64,000 nucleotides of DNA from Pseudomonas brenneri. Its GTDB lineage: Bacteria > Pseudomonadota > Gammaproteobacteria > Pseudomonadales > Pseudomonadaceae. Below, piece after piece: positions 53,799 through 61,722 of the stretch. The stretch is taken from the NCBI RefSeq assembly GCF_007858285.1, contig NZ_VFIL01000009.1:186001-250000 (forward strand), given 5' to 3'. A program made the translations under genes and the position numbers. The number at the start of each line of letters is the position of its first letter. Within the stretch, counting starts at the first letter, position 1. The notes beneath the pieces are model-generated. The model ran no database searches and was not told the DNA's origin. It was given only the letters and a program-made list of their open reading frames with translations.

Positions 53799-55172
53799 TC
53801 AGCGAGGCGCGTGCTCCAGGTGCGCAACCCGCAGCGCCAGTTCAAGGGACTGTTCGTAGTTGAGGCGCGGATCGACCTTGCTCAGATAACGTCGAGACAG
53901 GTCATCGGGCTGCAGGTTGCGTGCTCCCCCCAGGCATTCGGTGACGTCGTCGCCCGTCAACTCCAGGTGCAGGCCGCCCAAGCGGGTGCCGTGTTCGCGG
54001 TGGACGCTGAAGGCCTCTTCGATCTCCGTCATGATCTGTTCGAAGCGCCGGGTCTTGGTGCCGCAAGCCAGGGTTTCGGTATTGCCATGCATGGGGTCGC
54101 ACAGCCATAGCACCTTGGCCCCCGAGCGATGGACGGCGTTGAGAAGGGCCGGTAGTTTTTCCCGCAGGTGCTCGGCGCCCATGCGGTGAATCAGGGTCAG
54201 CCGCCCGGGCTCGTTATGCGGGTTGAGCCGGTTGATCAGGGCCAGCAAGGCTTCGGGGGTGACTTCGGCCCCGACCTTGACTCCCAGCGGGTTACGAATA
54301 CCCCGGCAATACTCCACGTGGGCACCGTCCAGCTCGGCGGTACGTTTACCGATCCATGGGAAGTGGGTGGACAGGTTGAACCAACCGTCGAAACCAGGCA
54401 CTTGCCGGGTCAGGCCGTGCTCGTAGTCCAGCAGCAGCGCTTCGTGGGAAAAAAAGGTCTCTCGATGCAGGAATTTATCCGCATCGCTACCGGCCAGGGA
54501 CGCCATGAAGTGTGAGGAGTGCTGTACGTCCTGGACGGTGCGGTGGAAGTCTTCTCGTTCGGGCAGCGCATTGATCCACTCGGTGGCCCAGTGAGCGGGC
54601 TTGAGCAGGTCATCGACACCGGTTTCATAGAGTGCCCGGACAAACCCGAGCGTCGAGGCGCAGTGGGCATGAGCCTGCAGCAAGCGTTGAGGGTCCGCGC
54701 GACGCTCCTCGTGGGTGAACGCACTGCCGTTGACGATATCTCCGCGGTACACCGGCAGGGTTTTCTGCCCCTGGGTTTCACTGCCGCTGGAGCGTGGCTT
54801 GGCATATTGCCCGGCCAGGCGTCCCAGGCACACCACTGGCATGTGCAGGCGCTGCATCAGTATCTGGGCCATTTGCTGTAGCACTTTTATCTGCTGTGTC
54901 ACCGCTTTGCTGGAGCACTGATCAAAGGACTCGGCGCAATCGCCGCCCTGCAGGATGAAGCGCTCGCCGTCCTGGGCCTGGGCGATCAATACCTTGAGTT
55001 GCAGGATTTTGTCGGCACACACCAGGGCCGGTCGCCTGGCCAGCGTTTGCAAGGCTTGGCGGTGTTCGGTGGGGCAAGGGTAGGTGGGCTGGTGCAGGGC
55101 AGTGCACGAGCGCCAGGTTTCGGGTGTCCAGCCAGTGACGGTGGCGTGGATGTGCTTGTGCGTCGTCAGCAT
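53799..55172 (-). CDS. Class II DAHP synthase
   Basis: A 457-residue 3-deoxy-7-phosphoheptulonate synthase of the plant-like class II. Family motifs are DGERFILQGGDCAESFDQCSS, KPRSSGSETQ, LLDYEHGLTRQ, RGIRNPLGVKVG, LWLCDPMHGNTE and HLELTGDDVTECLGG. It makes the first shikimate intermediate from PEP and erythrose 4-phosphate. In pseudomonads such copies (for example PhzC) often boost aromatic precursor supply for a secondary metabolite. It is divergent from the ligase-to-AsnB operon and co-transcribed with the MFS gene. Confidence 0.93.
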   Translation of the reverse strand: MLTTHKHIHATVTGWTPETWRSCTALHQPTYPCPTEHRQALQTLARRPALVCADKILQLKVLIAQAQDGERFILQGGDCAESFDQCSSKAVTQQIKVLQQMAQILMQRLHMPVVCLGRLAGQYAKPRSSGSETQGQKTLPVYRGDIVNGSAFTHEERRADPQRLLQAHAHCASTLGFVRALYETGVDDLLKPAHWATEWINALPEREDFHRTVQDVQHSSHFMASLAGSDADKFLHRETFFSHEALLLDYEHGLTRQVPGFDGWFNLSTHFPWIGKRTAELDGAHVEYCRGIRNPLGVKVGAEVTPEALLALINRLNPHNEPGRLTLIHRMGAEHLREKLPALLNAVHRSGAKVLWLCDPMHGNTETLACGTKTRRFEQIMTEIEEAFSVHREHGTRLGGLHLELTGDDVTECLGGARNLQPDDLSRRYLSKVDPRLNYEQSLELALRVAHLEHAPR

Positions 55173-55227
55173 TCAGCGTCTCCTTGTCGGTACAGCAATC
55201 GAGGATTCAGCCGGTGCAAATACAGTA

Positions 55228-55241
55228 AGTCGGCGCCGACT
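55228..55241. promoter_or_regulatory. 14-bp palindrome in the divergent promoter
   Basis: AGTCGGCGCCGACT is a perfect palindrome 56 bases before the DAHP synthase start. The gap 55173-55606 has no gene and must hold both promoters; an operator for a cluster regulator is likely but not proven. Confidence 0.45.
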
Positions 55242-55606
55242 TTAGAGGGCAGCAGATGTTATGTTCGGGACTAGTTCTTCTGAGGTGGCGGTGATAGTGC
55301 GGTGGTAAAACTACGATGGGAAATACTATAAAAGTCTCTGTTTAATACTTTTGGCAGGTGCTAATGAATTATTGATGAAAAATTGATTCACGTTCGATGA
55401 GCTGTTTTTTAGGTTGATTGTATTGTGCAGGTGATTAGCGTATTGGCGGGCCCGCGACGATGCGACTAACAGATACCGCCAGGTCGCCAACAAGTAGTTG
55501 GGCTTTCTCTCTGATATCTGCAGGCTCTTACAAACAGACCGCGAAAGTATTTTACTTTGTCCGTCGACTCGCCAATTCTCGCTGTTTAAAGAAAGAGGGC
55601 GGGTTA

Positions 55607-56923
55607 ATGTTAGTTCACAACGATCATTACTATGGGATTTTGCAGGGCGCCGAACGCGAAATCCTGCGTCATGGGGAGTTGATCCCCGACGCCACTTTCT
55701 ATGAGCACAAACTTCAAGCCGTGTGGGCGCGTGCCTGCCACAGCGAGTTCTACCGGTCCCTGGGTGAGTACAGTTTTGCCGGGTTCCAGGCCTTGGAGTT
55801 GACGCCCAAGGCCAGCCTGAAGGGCTCTCCGCGCGCGTTCTGCACCGTCGATTACGGCCAGGCCGCCAAGTATTACGCGACCACGGGCACCACCGGCGAG
55901 CCCACCCCCAGCCCACGGCTGAAAGAAGACATCATCTGGAACGCCGTTTCGGTAGCCTTCCACTGGCGCCATGTCATCGAGCCCGGCTCGCGGGTGGCCA
56001 ATTTGATGCCTTCGGATATCGTCCCAGTCGGCGACTTGATCGCCAATGTTTGCGAATACCTCGATGTTTCCCACGTGCGGGCCTATCCCTTTACTACCGG
56101 TATCACCGACTGGGAGCGCCTGTGCAAAATGTTCGAGACCTACCGCCCGACAGTGATCTTTATCGCCCCGGGGGTATTGGTGCAATTGACCCGCTACCTG
56201 AAGCAGCGGCAGATGCTTGAACGCGTCAACGAGTCCATCAAGGCGATCATGTTGCTGGGCGAGGTCAACACCCGGCCGTTCCGGGAAAAGCTGGCTCAGT
56301 GGTGGGCCTGTGATATCCACGACGCCAGCTATGGCAGCACCGAAACCGGTACCTTGGCCGCTGTCACCCAGGGCAAGGTCCAGCGCTTGACCACGGCCAC
56401 CAACTATTTCGAGCTGGTGACAGCCAATGGCCAGATCGTGCCCCTGAGTGATGGCGCCACCGGGCGCTTGGTGGTCACCCCGCTGAATCTGTACGCCCGT
56501 CCCCTGCTGCGCCTGGACACTGGCGACAGCGTGACCATCACGTCCCAGTGCGCGCCGGGGTTGCCGGGGCCGACGATGATGGTCAACGGTCGCGATTCGG
56601 ACGCGGTAATAGTGTCCGGGGTAGATCTTGAAATCCGCAAGATCGAAGAAATCGTCTACGGCAACAGCAACGCCACCGGCTACCTGATCGAGGTGGACCG
56701 CCAGACGGATCGTGCCAGTCTGATCCTGGAACGCGACGTTGTCTGGGACAACGACTTGGAGGCGGGGCTCGCCGACGCGTTGCGCGAGTGTTCCCAGGAG
56801 CGGATCAAGCTGGATTGGGACAAGATTCTGTTCGTCAACAACCTGGCGGCGGTCAGCAAAAGCGGGGCTTCGCAGAAGAGCTGGAAGAAAACCAACCTGC
56901 GTTTTGTCGGTGGCCAGCAATGA
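55607..56923 (+). CDS. PaaK-like AMP-forming ligase
   Basis: A 438-residue adenylate-forming enzyme of the phenylacetate-CoA ligase type. Motifs: ATTGTTGEPTPSPR (phosphate loop), YGSTETGTLA, RLDTGDSV and GRDSDAVIVSGVDLE. The ATG at 55607 follows AGAGGGCGGGTTA; the frame is open 50 codons upstream without coding character. It probably activates an aromatic or other acid for the acyl carrier protein of the cluster. ATGA overlap with the next gene. Confidence 0.85.
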   Translation: MLVHNDHYYGILQGAEREILRHGELIPDATFYEHKLQAVWARACHSEFYRSLGEYSFAGFQALELTPKASLKGSPRAFCTVDYGQAAKYYATTGTTGEPTPSPRLKEDIIWNAVSVAFHWRHVIEPGSRVANLMPSDIVPVGDLIANVCEYLDVSHVRAYPFTTGITDWERLCKMFETYRPTVIFIAPGVLVQLTRYLKQRQMLERVNESIKAIMLLGEVNTRPFREKLAQWWACDIHDASYGSTETGTLAAVTQGKVQRLTTATNYFELVTANGQIVPLSDGATGRLVVTPLNLYARPLLRLDTGDSVTITSQCAPGLPGPTMMVNGRDSDAVIVSGVDLEIRKIEEIVYGNSNATGYLIEVDRQTDRASLILERDVVWDNDLEAGLADALRECSQERIKLDWDKILFVNNLAAVSKSGASQKSWKKTNLRFVGGQQ

Positions 56924-58659
56924 ATGCTTTGAGCCAGATCGCACCACGTTTTCCCGCGGGGAACGCGGTGGTCAGCGGCCAGCCGGACTTGTGGTGCACC
57001 TATGCCGCTATTCGCAGCCTGGCCTGGGTCGACCAGTTGCAAAGCGTCGACCGGCCGCAGATCTGCCGCTACATCGAGTCCCGACTGAACCGCGATGGTG
57101 GCTATGCCTGGAGCAAAGGCATGCCTTCAGATGCCTGGGCGACTTTTTACTGCACAGAAACCCTCAACGACCTTGGCGCGCAGGAACGGGGGACGCAAAA
57201 GACCGAGTCCTGGCTGGACAGCCTTTGGGACGGCCACGCCTATGCCATGTGCGCGGGCCAGGGCGCAGACGTGTGGGCTACCCACTATGCCGTACGCACC
57301 TTGATCAATGTCTGTCATGGCGAAGTAAAAGAGCCGGCGGAGCTGCTCGATTGGCTCAGCGGGCTGCAATGTGAAAGCGGCGGTCTCAGTTGGTCTCCGG
57401 CGTTTGCCCGGCGCAACAAAGCCGACGTGCGCGCCTGTTTTTATGGGGTGATGGCTTGGAAAGCCCTTAGCCAGCAAGGCGCGTGGGTACCGACATGGGA
57501 CATGGACCGACTGGTCCAGTGGATGCAGGCCCAGCAGCTTGAATGCGGCGGTTTCCGCTTCAGTGAAGCGGCGGATACGCCTTGCCTGTGGGCGACCTAT
57601 CGCACGACCGCGACCCTGGCGGCACTGGGTACCAGCCCGCTGCACAGTGCCCGTTGCGTGGCATGGATTGATTCGTTGCGTGGCCCAGGCGGCGGTTTCG
57701 TGCGTTGGCAAGGCTACGATTGTGAAGACGTGTGGGCGGTGTTTTGTGCGGTGGGGTCGCTCAAGGCCCTGGGTCAGGATGTCAGCGGGCTGGCCCAGGG
57801 TGTCAGCCAGTTTATCCAGCGTCTTTATGTCGACAATGGCGGCTACACCTACCGTGAAAAAAGCGCGGCGGCTGACGTGTTGACCACAGCGGCCACCGTG
57901 TTGGGCGGAACTCTCGCCCCCCAGGACCGCGACTCGGCGGTGCGTTGGATCGAGGGATGCCAACTGCCCAACGAAGCCGGAGTGATGTACATGCCGGGCC
58001 GGGGCGCGGAAGTGCGCTGCACCGCCTGGGCCTTGGCTGCCGGAGCGTTGCGTGATGCTGTGCAAGGCCGACAGGCTGTGCTCGCCTGGCTGGGCCGGAT
58101 CCAGAACCCTGATGGCGGTTTCGGCTTCTGGGAGGGGCGCGGCTCGGACATGGTTTCGACGGCCTCAGCCGTGTCGATCATGGCCATGTTGGGTAGCAAT
58201 AACGGTGTCGACTGCGCTCAGTTGGAGCACTTTATCCGGCGGTGCGCCATCACCCAGGAGCCGCCGACCTACGGAAACTTTCCTGACGGCACGCCAACGC
58301 TTCGCTCCAGTATCCAGGCGCTCAAGTGCCTCCGGTACCTGGGGCACGGCTACGGGGACGCGATGCAGGCTCTGCTCCTGCGGCACAAGGTCAAGCAGGG
58401 TGGTTTTGCCAATATCGGCAACCGCATTCCGGACCTGCTGAGCACTTACGAAGCCATGGCTGCCTCCAGTGCCTTTGATCTGGAGGTGGACCGCGCCCAC
58501 GTGTTGTATTTCCTGGAGAAGGTTGAGACTGCCAGCGGATACGCCTGGTCACCGATGTATCGCGAGGGGCAAGACGCGCTCTCTACGTGCCTGGGAAGTT
58601 TATTAAGGCAATGGTTCCAGGGGCGCCTGGATGTACTTCCCCACTTATATTTGTCTTGA
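56920..58659 (+). CDS. Prenyltransferase/squalene-cyclase-type repeat protein
   Basis: A 579-residue protein built of alpha-toroid repeats. At least six units have the pattern of a helix, then CxxGGFxxW-like turns (LNRDGGYAWSKG, CESGGLSWSPA, CGGFRFSEA, GPGGGFVRWQG, NGGYTYREK, PDGGFGFWEG). Such toroids form squalene/hopene cyclases and protein prenyltransferases, but the cyclase DxDD motif was not found, so catalysis is uncertain. It starts in the stop of the ligase gene. No isoprenoid gene is nearby. Confidence 0.82.
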   Translation: MNALSQIAPRFPAGNAVVSGQPDLWCTYAAIRSLAWVDQLQSVDRPQICRYIESRLNRDGGYAWSKGMPSDAWATFYCTETLNDLGAQERGTQKTESWLDSLWDGHAYAMCAGQGADVWATHYAVRTLINVCHGEVKEPAELLDWLSGLQCESGGLSWSPAFARRNKADVRACFYGVMAWKALSQQGAWVPTWDMDRLVQWMQAQQLECGGFRFSEAADTPCLWATYRTTATLAALGTSPLHSARCVAWIDSLRGPGGGFVRWQGYDCEDVWAVFCAVGSLKALGQDVSGLAQGVSQFIQRLYVDNGGYTYREKSAAADVLTTAATVLGGTLAPQDRDSAVRWIEGCQLPNEAGVMYMPGRGAEVRCTAWALAAGALRDAVQGRQAVLAWLGRIQNPDGGFGFWEGRGSDMVSTASAVSIMAMLGSNNGVDCAQLEHFIRRCAITQEPPTYGNFPDGTPTLRSSIQALKCLRYLGHGYGDAMQALLLRHKVKQGGFANIGNRIPDLLSTYEAMAASSAFDLEVDRAHVLYFLEKVETASGYAWSPMYREGQDALSTCLGSLLRQWFQGRLDVLPHLYLS

Positions 58660-58668
58660 GAGGCTGTT

Positions 58669-59064
58669 GTGCCGACGATCAATATTCGTTCCGGTTTTCT
58701 TGGAATAAGTGAAAAGAAAAAAATCGCCTTGAAAGTTGCCCGTGAACTCAAAGGCCATGGACTTGACCCCGCTCACTGTATGGTGATTTTTAGTGCGCTG
58801 GATGAAGACAGTGTATTCAGCGCCGGTCTTTCGATGCCGATTAATCATGGCGACTCGAAGAAGAGTCGTGTGTTCTTTATTCGTGCATCAATCGCGGCCA
58901 GCCGCGATCAGTTTTTTCGCAAGGATTTCGCCACGCAACTGTTCAATTTTTTTAATGCCCAGTTTGCCGATGTATTTTTCTACCTGCAGTACGAAGATGT
59001 TTTCCCTGAAAGTGTTTTCTATTCCACAGGCGAAGCTCTGAATAACGCAGCCATAAAGGGTTAA
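58669..59064 (+). CDS. Tautomerase-superfamily-like protein
   Basis: A 131-residue protein starting with GTG and with Pro as the second residue: MPTINIRSGFLGISEKKKIALKVARELKG. That layout (Pro-1, a beta strand, a long helix, then HCMVIFSALDEDS) is that of the 4-oxalocrotonate tautomerase/MIF superfamily, where Pro-1 is the catalytic base. It is 9 bases after the toroid gene. The rest is only weakly similar, so the call is tentative. Confidence 0.6.
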   Translation: MPTINIRSGFLGISEKKKIALKVARELKGHGLDPAHCMVIFSALDEDSVFSAGLSMPINHGDSKKSRVFFIRASIAASRDQFFRKDFATQLFNFFNAQFADVFFYLQYEDVFPESVFYSTGEALNNAAIKG

Positions 59065-59068
59065 TAAC

Positions 59069-59353
59069 ATGATCAACTCCAACTCTGTAAAAGAAGATAT
59101 TCGTTCAGCACTAGAGACCTTGCTTGGGCCTGAAGTCCGCACCATCGGCGTTGACCAGAGCTTTCGTGACTTTATCGGTGAGCGCTTTGACAGCCTGATG
59201 GCCGTAGAAGTGGTGACCACCATTGAAGAGCGCTTCGGGATCGAGGTGGACTATGTGGGCGATGACGTCCGCTACTGGTTCGAGACCCTGGAAAAGATGG
59301 AGCAGTTTGTCAAAGAACGCCTGGAAGATAACGTTACCTTGCAGGCTATGTAA
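59069..59353 (+). CDS. Acyl carrier protein
   Basis: A 94-residue acidic, helical carrier protein. The attachment site for phosphopantetheine is Ser42 in GERFDSLMAVEVV. It lies between two adenylate-forming enzyme genes, so an acyl or aminoacyl group is probably loaded onto it. A TAATAAC spacer precedes the ATG. Confidence 0.9.
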   Translation: MINSNSVKEDIRSALETLLGPEVRTIGVDQSFRDFIGERFDSLMAVEVVTTIEERFGIEVDYVGDDVRYWFETLEKMEQFVKERLEDNVTLQAM

Positions 59354-59356
59354 GCG

Positions 59357-60322
59357 ATGAGCCTGGAACACGTTTTCAGCACCTCGGGGTCCACCAGCGC
59401 GCCGCGCCAGTGGGTCCGCACCCGGTGGCAAATGGAGCAGGAGGCGCGGATGATCCTGGGGGCATGGGCTCCGGGCGTTACCGATATCTTGTCGTTTGCG
59501 CCCACTGAACACAGCTACGGCATGATTCTGGGGCAGGTGGGGGCCGACGTGACCAAGGCGCGGCTGCAACGGTGCTCCCTGGAAAAACTGGTGCTGCCGG
59601 ACCTGCAAGTCACGGGGCCTACGGTCATCCTGTGTATTGCCAGCACCTGGACATTGCTCCCCTCTTTACTCAAGCGCCTGGCCCCGCAGGTGCCGGTGTT
59701 GGTACTGCATAGCGCCTCGACGTTACCGTCCAAGGCGTACGAGGTGGTCAATCGTTTTGCCGGGGGCAATGTGCGTTTTGTCGAGATCCTCGGTTCGACC
59801 GAGACCGGCGCCATTGCCCATCGCCCCATCGCCGAGGCAAGCATGCCCTGGACGGTATTCGAGGATGTTGCATTGCTCAGCCCGATTGGCGTCGAGTCGC
59901 GCCTCAAGGTCCACAGCCTGCGGATCGCCAGGGCCGCTGGGAATCGGGTGGCGGCGCTGACCCACCAGAGCGATGACTGGATCCTGGCCGGGGAGCGCGA
60001 GCAGTTCCAGTGGTTGGGCCGCGCCAGCCAACTGATAAAAATCAATGGCGTGCGCCAGGACCTGGGCGTCCTGCGCGCCGAACTGGGTGCCGCGACCCAG
60101 TGCCAGCACCTCACCTGTGTGCCCCTGCGCGATGAGTTGCGCGGCGAGGCCTATGAAGTGCTGTTCAGCTCGCCGACCCTCAGTGAGGCGAGCATTACCT
60201 TGGCTATCGAACGCCTGGGCGTCCATTTTCCCAAGCCGGTGCAGATCCGGCGCGTCGAGTATTTGCCGTTGTCGGCCAGCGGCAAGCCGCAGGCTTGGGC
60301 TATCCAGCAAACAGGGAATTGA
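59357..60322 (+). CDS. Short AMP-binding (adenylation) enzyme
   Basis: A 321-residue adenylate-forming protein that begins almost at the phosphate-binding loop (STSGSTSAPRQW, residues 8-19) and lacks the usual N-terminal 150 residues. EILGSTETGAIAHRP, WLGRASQLIKINGVRQDLG and the C-terminal lysine motif PLSASGKPQAW are present. Missing the N-terminal subdomain but keeping all catalytic motifs, it looks like a reduced enzyme and not decay, because the frame is clean and packed 3 bases after the ACP gene. Confidence 0.82.
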   Translation: MSLEHVFSTSGSTSAPRQWVRTRWQMEQEARMILGAWAPGVTDILSFAPTEHSYGMILGQVGADVTKARLQRCSLEKLVLPDLQVTGPTVILCIASTWTLLPSLLKRLAPQVPVLVLHSASTLPSKAYEVVNRFAGGNVRFVEILGSTETGAIAHRPIAEASMPWTVFEDVALLSPIGVESRLKVHSLRIARAAGNRVAALTHQSDDWILAGEREQFQWLGRASQLIKINGVRQDLGVLRAELGAATQCQHLTCVPLRDELRGEAYEVLFSSPTLSEASITLAIERLGVHFPKPVQIRRVEYLPLSASGKPQAWAIQQTGN

Positions 60323-60327
60323 GTGTT

Positions 60328-61710
60328 ATGAACACCCGTATTGCAGAGCAGAGCATTACCGCTTACCTGTCCGGCCACGCGAGTAGTGGTGAGCAAGCCG
60401 AGGCCATGCCGGACTTTCTCAAGTTGCCGTTACGCCAACGCCATCGCTTGCTGCAGGAACAGCCCCAACTACAACAACAGTGGGCCCGACAGTACAACCA
60501 CTGGGCCGGCTGGGCCGACAACCAATACCGTTGCCTGGTGTCGAGTGTGATCGACGACAGTGCAATGTTCCGCCTGGGGGTCAAGGATACGGTCGACGTG
60601 GCGGGCATGCCGACGCGCCTGGGGCTGCGCAGCTATCGCCACTACCCCGAAGTTTCGGCCAGCGCCCTGTGTGGTTTGCATCCCGAGGTGCGCACCCTGT
60701 TCAAGGTCGCGACCACCGAACTCAATATCGGCTTTGGCTGTGGTGCCCGTAATCCGTTGTACCCCTCCATTGACCCGTCGGGCTCCAGCACCGGTTCGGC
60801 GGTCTCGGTGGCCGCCCACTTGTGCGATATCTCCTTGGGCACCGATGTGCTCGGCTCCGTGCGTTGGCCCGCGGCCCATTGCGGCATGGTCGGGCTGCGC
60901 ATGACCCACAAGGCTTCTAATCTGGACGGCGTATTTCCGCTATCACCCTCCATGGATGCGCTGGGCTGGGTCACCCGCACCGCCGATGACCTGGATTTCC
61001 TGATGCCCAGGCTCGGCCTGGAGCAACACCTGGGCCAGCAGAGACCGCTGGCGGACACCTACCGGATTGGCGTGTTGAGCCACATCGACGAGGGCGTCAC
61101 CAGCACACCGATGCTTGACATGATGAAGCAGGCCAAAAGCCTGCTGGCCGACCTGAACATGCCTCAAGTCGCCGTGCAATTGCCTGAACTGTGGGACTGC
61201 CGCGGTGCCGCCTGGCAGTTGTGTGCCCGGGACGCGTGGCTGGCTTCGAAGGTCTGGCGTGATGTATTCGATACCGAACTGCATTGGTCGACCCAGGCGG
61301 CTCTTGACGTTGGCGCCGGTGTTACAGACAGCGAGCACCTGCAGATAATCGAGCGTATGCACTCGGTACGGGCTGGGATCGAAGGCTGCTTCGAGGACGC
61401 CGCGGTGGACTTCGTGGTGTTCCCCATCGACCCTTGCCGGCCTTTCGATATCCGCAACCCACAGCCGGGGGATTCGACCATTCCGTGCCCGACCGACCCG
61501 GACTACGGGCAAAAAATCGGCTTCACCCCGTTGGCCAGTTTCAGCGGCCTGCCGGCCATCACCTTGCCGATCATCCTCAGTGCCGACGGCAAGGCACCCC
61601 TTGCCTTACAGATCATGGGGCGCCGCGACAGCGAGCTGCAATTGATTGACCTGGCCAAACGGCTTGAAGCGTTACGCGGTCCGTTACCTGCTGCTTCAAC
61701 CGAACGATAA
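60328..61710 (+). CDS. Amidase-signature enzyme
   Basis: A 460-residue amidase-signature protein with Lys86 in GVKDTVDVAGMPTRLG, SGSSTGSAVSVAA and the nucleophile region LGTDVLGSVRWPAAHCG (Ser177). The usual GTDTGGS reads GTDVLGS here. Members hydrolyse or transfer amide groups. The start at 60328 has GGGAATTGAGTGTT in front. It may form or trim an amide of the cluster product. Confidence 0.88.
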   Translation: MNTRIAEQSITAYLSGHASSGEQAEAMPDFLKLPLRQRHRLLQEQPQLQQQWARQYNHWAGWADNQYRCLVSSVIDDSAMFRLGVKDTVDVAGMPTRLGLRSYRHYPEVSASALCGLHPEVRTLFKVATTELNIGFGCGARNPLYPSIDPSGSSTGSAVSVAAHLCDISLGTDVLGSVRWPAAHCGMVGLRMTHKASNLDGVFPLSPSMDALGWVTRTADDLDFLMPRLGLEQHLGQQRPLADTYRIGVLSHIDEGVTSTPMLDMMKQAKSLLADLNMPQVAVQLPELWDCRGAAWQLCARDAWLASKVWRDVFDTELHWSTQAALDVGAGVTDSEHLQIIERMHSVRAGIEGCFEDAAVDFVVFPIDPCRPFDIRNPQPGDSTIPCPTDPDYGQKIGFTPLASFSGLPAITLPIILSADGKAPLALQIMGRRDSELQLIDLAKRLEALRGPLPAASTER

Positions 61711-61722
61711 GGATCATCTGAT

